Assembly: GCA_030427405.1 (NCBI GenBank)
Contig: JAUHXK010000013.1
Coordinates: 54,512 to 118,511, forward strand
Direction: 5' to 3'
Source: Alphaproteobacteria bacterium
GTDB lineage: Bacteria; Pseudomonadota; Alphaproteobacteria; Rhodobacterales; Rhodobacteraceae
DNA length: 64,000 bases
The position numbers were made by a program, and so were the translations under genes. The notes beneath the pieces were generated by a model. That model ran no database searches and was not told the DNA's origin. It worked only from the letters and a program-made list of their open reading frames with translations. Positions 44,825 to 53,371 of the stretch are shown one piece after another (position 1 is the stretch's first letter; each line of letters starts with the position of its first letter).

Positions 44825-45492
44825 TGCCCGGCCGCAAATGGTGCCGCGCTTCCCCACAGGGCCAGCACCCGTGCGTCGCGACCGCAGGCCTTGCGATAGG
44901 CTTTGTACGCGTTGCTTTGCCGCTTGGGACCAAACCGCGTCAGAACCAGCTTGTTACCCTTATAGTAATCCTGGTGATACGCCTCGGCCGGGTAAAAGGT
45001 CATCTCTTGCAAGACCGGCGTGACCACGGGCTGACCCAAGGTCGCCTGTGCATCGGCGACCATGCGCTTTGCCAGCGCATTTTCGCCTTTGTTAGAGACG
45101 AAAATGGCCGTGCGATAGCTTTCACCGCGATCACAGAACTGCCCGCCCGCATCCGTCGGATCGACGGACCGCAAAAACATATAAAGCAACGCCTCGCGCG
45201 AGACCCTGGCCGGATCAAAGGTGATCTGGACAGCCTCGTAATGGCCGGTCCCACCCTTGCTGACCTGATCATATGTCGGGTTGGCCGTCGCCCCTCCGGT
45301 ATAGCCGGAAACGGCCCCGATCACGCCGGGAACAGATTCAAAGTCGGATTCGACGCACCAGAAACAGCCGCCCGCCACGGTCAGCGTCTGTGTGTCGGCC
45401 TGCGCCTGTCGTCCAGCCATCAGGGCAATCATCGCCAGCAGGGCAAAGGTCACGGATAACATCGCGGGGTGTGGATTGCGGGTGTGGGACAT
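44821..45492 (-). CDS. msrA: Exported peptide methionine-(S)-S-oxide reductase MsrA
   Basis: This 223-residue protein has an N-terminal signal peptide (second Met at 11, hydrophobic [16 protein letters not shown], likely cleavage near AQADT) before a complete MsrA domain: [12 protein letters not shown] (catalytic Cys43), [29 protein letters not shown] and [13 protein letters not shown]. MsrA is usually cytosolic; this version is predicted to be secreted to the periplasm. It could repair oxidised exported proteins. Cysteine in the C-terminal KACGRDARV may act as the resolving residue. Confidence 0.93.
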   Translation of the reverse strand: MSHTRNPHPAMLSVTFALLAMIALMAGRQAQADTQTLTVAGGCFWCVESDFESVPGVIGAVSGYTGGATANPTYDQVSKGGTGHYEAVQITFDPARVSREALLYMFLRSVDPTDAGGQFCDRGESYRTAIFVSNKGENALAKRMVADAQATLGQPVVTPVLQEMTFYPAEAYHQDYYKGNKLVLTRFGPKRQSNAYKAYRKACGRDARVLALWGSAAPFAAGH

Positions 45493-45672
45493 TGCGGGGC
45501 TCCTTTCCGGTCAGGGTGCCGTGCGGATGCGCCGGTGACAATCCAAAAGCAGCACAGGTCACGCGCTGTTGAGCCGAGTTTATCGCCCCGATCTGCCCGG
45601 ACAGTGCCCAAGCTTCATAGCGACGCACATATCCCACTGGTTTTCAGCTGTTCCAGCCGGTGGTTCGGCGCC

Positions 45673-46116
45673 CTAGCGCAAACCCAGGGCGGCGCGGGTC
45701 TGCTTGCATTGCTGACCGCCATAAAAAGCATCCAGAACCGCCTGAAACGTGGATGGGGCATCCGGGACAGCCGCGAACAGGGTCATCGAGGAACACAGTT
45801 TCCTGGCATCGACGGCCCCAAGAATATTTTCGGGGTCCGATCCTTTGTGCAACAGCATCAGGCTTGCAGCTTGGGTCAGCCTGCCGCGCAGCTCGTCATG
45901 TTGCAGATAGGCCGCCGCTTCGTCCAGATCTTCGATCCCGTACAGCTGGGCCATATGGGATTGGCCCAGGTCCGCCAGTTGCGGAAAGACGAACCACATC
46001 CAGTGGCTGGCCTTTTTTCCCTGCTCAAGTTCGCGCAGGACATCGGACCAGACCGTGTCCTGCGCTTCGATGAACATTTCCAGTTCTTCGTTTATGCCGT
46101 CGTCTTCGTCGGTCAC
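45673..46116 (-). CDS. DUF1810 family protein
   Basis: This 147-residue protein has the DUF1810 signature [19 protein letters not shown] near residues 29-47 and the segment [13 protein letters not shown] further on. The family is widespread, cytoplasmic and structurally known but biochemically undefined. It overlaps the argG stop by ATGA, so it is expressed with argG. The 180-bp gap to msrA shows no clear feature. Confidence 0.88.
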   Translation of the reverse strand: MTDEDDGINEELEMFIEAQDTVWSDVLRELEQGKKASHWMWFVFPQLADLGQSHMAQLYGIEDLDEAAAYLQHDELRGRLTQAASLMLLHKGSDPENILGAVDARKLCSSMTLFAAVPDAPSTFQAVLDAFYGGQQCKQTRAALGLR

Positions 46117-47339
46117 TTGGACAGCCGCTTGTCACGCGCCGCCAGCAGTTTCAGACGCAGCGCATTTAGCTGGATGAAACCGGCTGCATCTTTCTGATCA
46201 TAGGCACCGGCATCTTCCTCGAATGTCACATGCGCCTCGGAATACAGCGAATGATCCGACCAGCGGCCCACGGTCGAGGCCAGACCCTTGTACAGCCTTA
46301 CGCGCACAGTGCCGGTCACATGTTCCTGGCTTTTGTCGATGGCGGCCTGCAGCATCTCACGCTCGGGGCTGTACCAGAAGCCGTTATAGATCAGCTCGGC
46401 ATATTGCGGCATCAGCTGGTCTTTCAGGTGCATCGCGCCACGGTCCATCGTGATGGATTCGATACCGCGGTGTGCTTCCAGCAGGATGGTGCCGCCCGGC
46501 GTTTCATAAATGCCGCGCGATTTCATACCAACGAACCGGCCTTCGACCAGGTCCAGACGGCCAATGCCGTGCTTGCCGCCATATTCGTTCAGCTTGGTCA
46601 GGAGGGTTGCCGGGCTCATCGCCTCGCCATTGATGCTGACCGCGTCGCCTTTTTCAAAGCCGATCTCGATGAACTCGGGCTGATCGGGCGCATCCTCGGG
46701 GTGGACGGTGCGCTGATAGACGTAATCGGGCGCCATATCGGCGGGGTCTTCCAGAACCTTACCCTCGGACGAGGTATGCAGCAGGTTGGCATCGACCGAA
46801 AACGGTGCCTCGCCACGTTTGTCCTTGGCAATCGGGATCTGGTTCGCCTCGGCAAACTCCAACAGTTTGGTGCGGCTGGACAGATCCCATTCGCGCCAGG
46901 GGGCGATGACCTTGATATCGGGGTTCAACGCGTATGCGGCCAGTTCGAACCGGACCTGATCGTTGCCCTTGCCGGTCGCGCCGTGCGCAACGGCATCTGC
47001 GCCGGTTGCCTCGGCAATCTCGACCAGCCGTTTTGAGATCAGAGGGCGCGCGATGGACGTACCCAGCAGGTACAGGCCTTCGTACTGCGCGTTGGCGCGG
47101 AACATCGGGAAGACGAAGTCGCGGACAAACTCTTCGCGGATATCCTCGATATAGATATTCTCGGGCTTGATCCCCAGCAGCTCGGCCTTTTTGCGGGCGG
47201 GTTCCAGCTCTTCTCCCTGACCCAGATCGGCGGTGAAGGTCACGACCTCGCAGCCATATTCGGTCTGCAGCCATTTCAGGATGATCGAGGTATCAAGGCC
47301 ACCGGAATAGGCCAGAACAACTTTCTTGGGCGCGGACAT
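46113..47339 (-). CDS. argG: Argininosuccinate synthase
   Basis: This 408-residue enzyme has the N-type ATP pyrophosphatase loop [17 protein letters not shown] and the substrate segments [14 protein letters not shown] and [15 protein letters not shown]. It joins citrulline and aspartate in arginine synthesis. A candidate promoter lies 31 bp upstream. Confidence 0.97.
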   Translation of the reverse strand: MSAPKKVVLAYSGGLDTSIILKWLQTEYGCEVVTFTADLGQGEELEPARKKAELLGIKPENIYIEDIREEFVRDFVFPMFRANAQYEGLYLLGTSIARPLISKRLVEIAEATGADAVAHGATGKGNDQVRFELAAYALNPDIKVIAPWREWDLSSRTKLLEFAEANQIPIAKDKRGEAPFSVDANLLHTSSEGKVLEDPADMAPDYVYQRTVHPEDAPDQPEFIEIGFEKGDAVSINGEAMSPATLLTKLNEYGGKHGIGRLDLVEGRFVGMKSRGIYETPGGTILLEAHRGIESITMDRGAMHLKDQLMPQYAELIYNGFWYSPEREMLQAAIDKSQEHVTGTVRVRLYKGLASTVGRWSDHSLYSEAHVTFEEDAGAYDQKDAAGFIQLNALRLKLLAARDKRLSK

Positions 47340-47369
47340 CTGATTTCCCTTTATGCGTAGAACGCTTGG

Positions 47370-47398
47370 CCCCTAGCGGGTTTTGCACGCGGGGGCAA
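47370..47398 (-). promoter_or_regulatory. Candidate sigma70 promoter for argG
   Basis: On the minus strand TTGCCC, a 17-bp spacer and TAGGGG; no arginine operator was recognised. Confidence 0.4.
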
Positions 47399-47478
47399 GT
47401 TATCAGCGTTGACCCATAAGGGTATTTGGGGTGAAACGGGTGGCAGACCAACAGGGATTTTCGACAGGGGTAATTTTT

Positions 47479-48246
47479 ATGCTGGGCTGGCAGATTTTTG
47501 CACATTCGGTGCGTATGGTGTTTGGCAATATCAAACAGGTGATTCAGATCACCGTCGGTCCGGTTCTGATCGCGACTATTCTGATTGCGGCTGCGTTTAT
47601 TATGCTTGGCGTACCGCTTGAGGTTTTTGACGACTCGGCTGCCGGATTGCCGCCGGGTGTGTCGGCTGGAAGCATCGGCATGCTGTTGGCGGCGCTGATC
47701 GTCGTGATGTGGATCATCATGTTCTGGATAGCCGTGTCCTGGCACCGCTTCATCCTGCTCGAGGAATATCCGACCGGATTTCTGCCCGAGTTCAGGTTTG
47801 ACCGAATCCTTGCCTATTTCGGCCGGGGTCTGATGCTGGCCCTGATCGGGCTGATTGCGTTCCTGCCCCTGATGTTCCTTTTGGCCGTTATCGGCGAACA
47901 GTCGGTGGGTTTGTCCGTGGTCCTTACGGTTGCCTATTCGCTGTTTGTATCGGTCGGGCTGTTTCCCCTGATGATCATTCTTCCCGCCGCCGCCATTGGC
48001 CATCCGCTTAGCCTGTCCGAGGCGTGGAACAGGACAACCGGTACGGCGGGCGCCATCGTGGTTCTGCTGATTGTCGCTGTTCTGTTTCAACTGCTTGTGC
48101 AGGTGGTCAGCACGGTTTTGATGCTGGTTCCGGTATTGGGCGTGCTTCTTGTTCTGTTCGCATCCCTTCTGGTTCTTCCGCTGATCAATGTCAGCGTTCT
48201 GACCACGATGTACGGTGTTTTTGTCGAAGGCCGAGAGCTGGGTTGA
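47479..48246 (+). CDS. Multi-pass inner-membrane protein of unknown function
   Basis: From ATG 47479 (AGGGG about nine bases upstream) the product is 255 residues with about six hydrophobic helices. A GTG at 47431 could add 16 polar residues. The N-terminal MLGWQIFAHSVRMVFGNIKQ and a middle FWIAVSWHRFILLEEYPTGF look like conserved features of a family seen across Rhodobacteraceae, but I know no function. It is co-directional with ilvA, about 58 bp apart. Confidence 0.7.
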   Translation: MLGWQIFAHSVRMVFGNIKQVIQITVGPVLIATILIAAAFIMLGVPLEVFDDSAAGLPPGVSAGSIGMLLAALIVVMWIIMFWIAVSWHRFILLEEYPTGFLPEFRFDRILAYFGRGLMLALIGLIAFLPLMFLLAVIGEQSVGLSVVLTVAYSLFVSVGLFPLMIILPAAAIGHPLSLSEAWNRTTGTAGAIVVLLIVAVLFQLLVQVVSTVLMLVPVLGVLLVLFASLLVLPLINVSVLTTMYGVFVEGRELG

Positions 48247-48304
48247 GGCTCGTTCCCAGATGTATTCCTTGCTCTTTTGGTCGGGATAGGTCACGGAGGC
48301 CAGC

Positions 48305-49531
48305 ATGAGCGATTTCATGACCCGCGCCCGCGCCGCCGAACAGGCGATGCGCTCTGTATTTCCGGCGACGCCTTTGCAGCGGAATGCCCATCTGTCCGAC
48401 CGTTTTGGCGCGGATATTTGGCTCAAGCGCGAAGACCTCAGCCCGGTGCGGTCCTACAAGATCCGCGGTGCGTTCAATGCCATGCGCAAGCAACAGGGGC
48501 AGGATTTGTTCGTCTGCGCCAGTGCAGGAAACCACGCGCAGGGCGTGGCCTTTATGTGCAAACACATGAATGTGCGTGGCGTGATCTTCATGCCGGTGAC
48601 CACGCCGCAGCAGAAAATCCAGAAGACCCGCATTTTCGGCGGCGACAATATCGAAATCCACCTGATCGGCGACTATTTTGACGACACGCTGGCCGCCGCG
48701 CAAAAATGGTGCGTGGAACAGGGCGGGCATTTCCTTTCGCCCTTTGACGACGCGGATGTGATCGAAGGGCAGGCCTCGCTTGCGGTCGAGATCGAGGAAC
48801 AGCTGGGCGGTGTGCCCGATCATGTCGTCTTGCCGGTTGGTGGTGGCGGAATGTCGGCGGGCGTGGCCACCTGGTTCGGGGATCGGACCCATTGCCTGTT
48901 TGTCGAACCGCGCGGGGGCGCGTGTCTGCACGCGGCGATGGCGGCGGGGCATCCGGTGTCACTGGATCATGTTGACAACTTCGTTGACGGCGCGGCGGTG
49001 GGCCGGATCGGCGCCAAGCCGTTTGAGCTGCTGAAATCGCGTCACCTGTCCGATGTACTGGTCTTGTCCGAAGACCGCATCTGCACCACGATGATCGAAA
49101 TGCTGAATGTCGAGGGCATCGTCCTCGAGCCCGCCGGTGCACTGGCGATCGAGGCAGTGGGCGACATCCAGAGCTTTGTCCGTGGCAAGACCGTTGTCTG
49201 CGTGACCTCAGGCGGAAACTTCGATTTCGAACGTCTGCCCGAGGTGAAAGAGCGCGCCCAACGATATTCCGGTATCAAAAAGTACTTTATCCTGCGTCTG
49301 CCGCAGCGCCCCGGAGCGTTGAAAGAGTTCCTGAATATCCTCGGCCCCGAGGATGACATCGCGCGGTTCGAATATATGAAGAAATCGGCCCGCAATTTCG
49401 GGTCTGTTCTGATCGGGATCGAAACCCGCAAGCCCGAGAATTTCATGCGTCTTTTCGCCCATCTGGACGAGGCCGGGTTCACCTATACCGACATCACCGA
49501 AGACGAGACTTTGGCGCAGTTCGTGATCTAG
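48305..49531 (+). CDS. ilvA: Threonine ammonia-lyase (biosynthetic-type, short)
   Basis: This 408-residue PLP enzyme has Lys52 in VRSYKIRGAFNAM (Schiff-base Lys), ASAGNHAQGVA, VGGGGMSAGVA (phosphate loop) and a single C-terminal ACT-like regulatory unit (QRPGALKEFLNILGP, FMRLFAHLDEAGF). It deaminates threonine to 2-oxobutyrate for isoleucine synthesis. It is shorter than E. coli IlvA (514), with one regulatory unit, as in the YgeX/IlvA1 type. The TAG shares four bases with the convergent Hpt gene stop. Confidence 0.93.
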   Translation: MSDFMTRARAAEQAMRSVFPATPLQRNAHLSDRFGADIWLKREDLSPVRSYKIRGAFNAMRKQQGQDLFVCASAGNHAQGVAFMCKHMNVRGVIFMPVTTPQQKIQKTRIFGGDNIEIHLIGDYFDDTLAAAQKWCVEQGGHFLSPFDDADVIEGQASLAVEIEEQLGGVPDHVVLPVGGGGMSAGVATWFGDRTHCLFVEPRGGACLHAAMAAGHPVSLDHVDNFVDGAAVGRIGAKPFELLKSRHLSDVLVLSEDRICTTMIEMLNVEGIVLEPAGALAIEAVGDIQSFVRGKTVVCVTSGGNFDFERLPEVKERAQRYSGIKKYFILRLPQRPGALKEFLNILGPEDDIARFEYMKKSARNFGSVLIGIETRKPENFMRLFAHLDEAGFTYTDITEDETLAQFVI

Positions 49532-49857
49532 GCCAGGTTTCGGGTCAGGCCCGCCTGGAACACGGCAAGAGAGGCGTCATAGGCGGCCAGAATGGCGTCG
49601 ATATCCACCTCTGCCGCCGCCCCCGCCGCGGCCCGCCTTTCGCCGTCCTGGCAGAGGCGGGAAAAGCTGTCGAACCCAAGGCTCAGCGCGCTTCCCTTCA
49701 GGAAATGGAGGTTTTGTTCCAGCTCATGCCGTTCAGTGTCACGCCGCAGCCGGGCCATGACATCCTGAACCTCGTCGAGGAAGATTTCCACGACCTCGTC
49801 GAATTCATCCCTGCCGACCTCGTCCCGCAACTGATTGACCCTGGGCCAGTGAATCAT
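49528..49857 (-). CDS. Histidine-containing phosphotransfer (Hpt) protein
   Basis: From ATG 49857 the protein is 109 residues; the frame opens 24 codons earlier with no similarity. It is a helical Hpt domain with phospho-acceptor His51 in NLHFLKGSALSLGF (HxLKGSxxxLG). Hpt proteins pass phosphate between response-regulator receivers. It stands alone, 150 bp from and divergent to the receiver-PP2C gene, which is its likely partner; no hybrid kinase is in the window. Confidence 0.88.
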   Translation of the reverse strand: MIHWPRVNQLRDEVGRDEFDEVVEIFLDEVQDVMARLRRDTERHELEQNLHFLKGSALSLGFDSFSRLCQDGERRAAAGAAAEVDIDAILAAYDASLAVFQAGLTRNLA

Positions 49858-50007
49858 GACCGCCTCCGCTTTGGTCTCTGGATAACCGGGTTTGCGTAAA
49901 CACCCGGTTAAGCGCGGCGGCAGGCTCATTGGTGGTTTTCACGGTATCTTAAGCCGCGCAGCCTAGCCTTCGATCACAACCGGTCAATCGGAACGCAGGG
50001 AATCAGG

Positions 50008-51279
50008 GTGCCACCAACCAGTCAAACAGACGCCAGGGTCGAACTGGATTTTGGCGCGATCCGAAAGGTTCTGGTCGTCGACGACAGTCGCCTGCAGCGC
50101 CGCATCCTTGTGGCGTCGTTGAAAAAATGGGGGTTTACCGTTCTTGAGGCCGATTGCGGCGAGGATGCGATCGCTCTGTGTGCCGCAGACCTGCCCGATC
50201 TGGTGCTGAGCGATTGGGTCATGCCCGGGATGAGCGGGTTGGATTTTTGCCGTGCCTTTCGTGAACTGGAAAAGGACCAGTACACATATTTTATCCTGCT
50301 GACATCAAAAAGTGAAAAGCAAGAGGTCGCGCGCGGCCTTGATGCGGGGGCCGATGATTTCCTGATCAAACCGCTTGAGGCGGATGAACTGCGCGCGCGC
50401 ATTTCTGCCGGCGCGCGGATTTTGGACATGCAGCGTGAACTTTCCGACAAGAACCGGCTGATCGAAACCGCGCTGGAGGAGTTGCGGCTTGCCCATGACG
50501 CAATCGACAAGGACCTGATGCAGGCCCGCAAGATCCAGGAATCCCTTGTGCCGGAATTGACGCGTGACTTCGGGAAATCGCGGGTCAGCCTGTTGTTGAA
50601 ACCCTGCGGGCACATCGGCGGCGACCTGGTCGGCATGTTCTCACCGGGCGTAAACCGGCTGGGTTTCTACAGTATCGACGTGTCCGGCCATGGCATTACA
50701 TCGGCGATGATGACCGCGCGGCTGGGCGGCTACCTGTCCAGCACCCATTTCGATCAGAACGTGGCCATGCAGCAGCGGTTCAACCGGTTCTACGCCCTTC
50801 TGCCCCCCGAAGAGGTCGCGGAAACGCTGAACTCCCGCCTCATGGCCGATACCGGTATCGAAGAGTATTTCACCATGGTCTACGCCATTGTCGACCTGCG
50901 CAACGGACATTTGAAAATGGTTCAGGCCGGCCATCCCCACCCGTTGCTGCTGCGCGAAAATGGTGATGCCGAATTCATTGGCGAAGGGGGCCTGCCCATT
51001 GGATTGCTGGCCGATGTCCAATTCCAACAGACCGAGGTCTATCTGAAACCGGGGGATCGTTTGCTGCTGTATTCAGACGGTTTCACCGAATGCCGCCTGG
51101 CCGATGGAAACCTGTTGGACGAAGACGGTCTGCACCGGATGGCGATGGGATGCAGCACCGGGCGTGGCGGGACCGAGTTTCTTGATGACCTGTTTTGGCG
51201 TCTGACGCAGGAAATGGCCCCGGGCGCAGGGGCCGAAGACGATATATCGGCGGTCTTCTTCGAATATAACGGCCCCTAA
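50008..51279 (+). CDS. Response regulator with PP2C (RsbU/SpoIIE-type) phosphatase output
   Basis: This 423-residue protein starts at GTG 50008. The receiver (about 18-140) has Asp25/Asp26, phospho-acceptor Asp69 in VLSDWVMPGMSG, Thr99-Ser100 and Lys121. A helical linker (DMQRELSDKNRLIETALEEL) precedes a PPM phosphatase with KPCGHIGGDLVGMF, IDVSGHGITSAMM and YSDGFTECR. Such proteins dephosphorylate anti-anti-sigma factors to trigger partner switching; no sigma or anti-sigma genes lie nearby. The divergent Hpt suggests a phosphorelay input. Confidence 0.92.
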   Translation: MPPTSQTDARVELDFGAIRKVLVVDDSRLQRRILVASLKKWGFTVLEADCGEDAIALCAADLPDLVLSDWVMPGMSGLDFCRAFRELEKDQYTYFILLTSKSEKQEVARGLDAGADDFLIKPLEADELRARISAGARILDMQRELSDKNRLIETALEELRLAHDAIDKDLMQARKIQESLVPELTRDFGKSRVSLLLKPCGHIGGDLVGMFSPGVNRLGFYSIDVSGHGITSAMMTARLGGYLSSTHFDQNVAMQQRFNRFYALLPPEEVAETLNSRLMADTGIEEYFTMVYAIVDLRNGHLKMVQAGHPHPLLLRENGDAEFIGEGGLPIGLLADVQFQQTEVYLKPGDRLLLYSDGFTECRLADGNLLDEDGLHRMAMGCSTGRGGTEFLDDLFWRLTQEMAPGAGAEDDISAVFFEYNGP

Positions 51280-51719
51280 AGCCGCCGCATGATCCGCGTG
51301 GCAAAATGCCTGTCGCCTGCATTGCCCAGCATCTGTGCCGCATCGGCGACAGCCATCCAAACGGGCTCGTGCATCTCTTCGGTCGGGGGGCCCATGCACA
51401 GAACGGGCCGGGCGCAATAGACCATGCAGACTTTCTCGGCCCACAGGTCGTATTCGGGCATAAAGGTGAACCGGCGAAAGGCGCCGACCCGGCGCGGCGC
51501 GGCAATCCGCCAGCCGGTTTCCTCGTACACTTCGCGATGCAGCGCGGTAACCGGGGATTCACCGGGGTCGATGCCGCCGCCCGGCAGTTGCAGGTCCGGT
51601 CCGGGATCGGTTTGGCAGGTCAGCAACAGGTGCCCATTGCGCGGCAACAGCGCATAAACGCCCACGCGCCGCGTATAGGTGCGCCCGGCTTCGGGGCTTT
51701 CGCCGAACCGTCTGATCAT
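51276..51719 (-). CDS. Nudix hydrolase
   Basis: This 147-residue protein has the Nudix box GGGIDPGESPVTALHREVYEETGW (a G-x5-E-x7-REVYEETGW match, residues about 46-69). The preceding LLLTCQTDPGPDLQLPGG is typical. It hydrolyses a nucleoside diphosphate linked to some group; the substrate is unknown. Its stop overlaps the receiver-PP2C gene stop by four bases, and its start is divergent from hslO. Confidence 0.88.
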   Translation of the reverse strand: MIRRFGESPEAGRTYTRRVGVYALLPRNGHLLLTCQTDPGPDLQLPGGGIDPGESPVTALHREVYEETGWRIAAPRRVGAFRRFTFMPEYDLWAEKVCMVYCARPVLCMGPPTEEMHEPVWMAVADAAQMLGNAGDRHFATRIMRRL

Positions 51720-51728
51720 GTATGGCCC

Positions 51729-51759
51729 CTTTCAACCAAATTTGTTCGACCTATATGGT
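51729..51759 (+). promoter_or_regulatory. Candidate heat-shock promoter for hslO
   Basis: CTTT (51729-51732), a 17-bp spacer and CCTATATGGT (51750-51759), which matches CYTATNTNNG at 9 of 10 positions. It is 36 bp before the hslO ATG. Confidence 0.4.
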
Positions 51760-51795
51760 TGCGGTATGCCAACCCGTGGCGTGTAAGGAAACCCC

Positions 51796-52782
51796 ATGTC
51801 TCTTGGAACGAAAATCGCGTGGGACGATACCGTCCTGCCCTTTCAACTCGACGTATCGGATATGCGCGGCCGCGTTGCGCGGCTGGACGGCGTGCTGGAC
51901 GGCATCCTGAAACAGCATGACTATCCGGAACAGGTCGAAGCCCTGGTGGCCGAAATGGCCTTGCTGACCGCGTTGATCGGCCAGACTGTCGCGCTGCGCT
52001 GGAAATTGTCGCTGCAGGTTCAGTCAAAGGGGCCGGTGCGGATGATTGCAACCGACTACTATGCGCCAACGGAACCTGGGCAGCCCGCGCAGATTCGCGC
52101 TTATGCCAGCTTTGACCGGGATCGCCTGACCGACAGCGCCCCTTTCGATCAGGTTGGCGAAGGGTATTTCGCCATCATGATCGACCAGGGCGAGGGCACG
52201 CAGCCCTATCAGGGGATCACGCCGCTGGCGGGCGGGTCGCTGCGCGCCTGTGCCGAGGCATATTTTGCCCAGTCAGAGCAATTGCCGACGCGGTTCTCGT
52301 TGAGTTTCGGAAAATCGACCGAACCTGGTGTCGGCGAACATTGGCGTGCCGGTGGCGTGATGCTGCAACACATGCCCAAAGCGTCGCCCTTTGTGGCGTC
52401 GGGCGAGGGCACAGGCGAAATCCTGTCCGCCGGGGATCTGGTCGACGGGGACGAAGGCGAGAACTGGGGTCGGGTGAACATCCTGCTCGATACGGTTGAC
52501 GATCTTGAACTGATTGGTCCTTCGGTTGCGCCGACGGATTTGCTGGTGCGTCTGTTCCACGAGGAAAAGCCGCGGGTTTATGACGCCCAACCGGTCAAGT
52601 TCGGCTGCACCTGTTCCGAGGACCGCGTGCGTCAGAGCCTGTCGATCTATTCGGCCCGGGACATCGAAAAGATGACAACCGCCGAAGGGCTGGTGACGGC
52701 TGACTGTCAGTTCTGCGGCGCCCATTACGTGCTTGACCCGCAATCGGTCGGGTTCGATGCCGATGATGCGGGCCGTGCGTGA
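51796..52782 (+). CDS. hslO: Redox-regulated holdase Hsp33
   Basis: This 328-residue protein has the N-terminal core (LDGVLDGILKQHDYPEQVE, ALIGQTVALRWKLSLQVQ) and the C-terminal zinc switch with C-x-C in GCTCSEDRV and C-x2-C in DCQFCGAHY. Oxidation releases zinc and activates the chaperone. It is upstream of and overlaps the next Nudix gene. Confidence 0.95.
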   Translation: MSLGTKIAWDDTVLPFQLDVSDMRGRVARLDGVLDGILKQHDYPEQVEALVAEMALLTALIGQTVALRWKLSLQVQSKGPVRMIATDYYAPTEPGQPAQIRAYASFDRDRLTDSAPFDQVGEGYFAIMIDQGEGTQPYQGITPLAGGSLRACAEAYFAQSEQLPTRFSLSFGKSTEPGVGEHWRAGGVMLQHMPKASPFVASGEGTGEILSAGDLVDGDEGENWGRVNILLDTVDDLELIGPSVAPTDLLVRLFHEEKPRVYDAQPVKFGCTCSEDRVRQSLSIYSARDIEKMTTAEGLVTADCQFCGAHYVLDPQSVGFDADDAGRA

Positions 52783-53371
52783 CCCCGTTGCCCAGCTGAC
52801 CCGCGCCCTGACCCGCCCCGGCGGCGGGTCAAGCGATTTTGACCTGAACCCAGAGACCGTTTTGCCAGCGGGGCGAAAACTGCGGCCTGCCGGGGTTCTG
52901 GTGCCAATTTCGCTGACCCGGCAGGGACCTCGGCTGATTTTGACCAAGCGGTCCTCGGCGTTGAAACATCACCCCGGTCAGATCGCCTTTCCGGGTGGCA
53001 AGCAGGATGAAACCGATCGGGACGTTACCGCGACCGCCCTGCGTGAGGCGCGCGAAGAGATAGGCCTGCCATCCGATCTTCCACGCGTTCTGGGTCAATT
53101 GCCCGTGCATGAAACCGTGACATCCTTTGCCGTGACCCCGGTCGTCGCCATCCTTGAACAGGATTTCGAACCGGTGGCAGAACCCGGAGAAGTTGATGAG
53201 ATTTTTTCGGTTCCGCTTGCGCATGTGCTGAACCCGGCGAATTATGTTATCGAGTCGCGCCGCTGGCGTGGTCAGAGAAGATATTATTTCGCTGTGCCTT
53301 ACGGTCCCTATTACATCTGGGGCGCGACGGCGCGGATGTTACGGGGATTGGCAGCGCGGGTAAGTGAATGA
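52766..53371 (+). CDS. CoA pyrophosphatase-type Nudix hydrolase
   Basis: This protein has about 201 residues; ATG 52757, 52763 and 52766 and GTG 52775 are all possible starts, all inside the end of hslO. The CoA-type signature LKHHPGQIAFPGGKQD precedes the Nudix box GGKQDETDRDV...REAREEIGL. The related NudL/YeaB enzymes cleave CoA and its derivatives to ADP and phosphopantetheine. It overlaps the CCA-enzyme gene by ATGA at 53368. Confidence 0.88.
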   Translation: MRAVRDPVAQLTRALTRPGGGSSDFDLNPETVLPAGRKLRPAGVLVPISLTRQGPRLILTKRSSALKHHPGQIAFPGGKQDETDRDVTATALREAREEIGLPSDLPRVLGQLPVHETVTSFAVTPVVAILEQDFEPVAEPGEVDEIFSVPLAHVLNPANYVIESRRWRGQRRYYFAVPYGPYYIWGATARMLRGLAARVSE

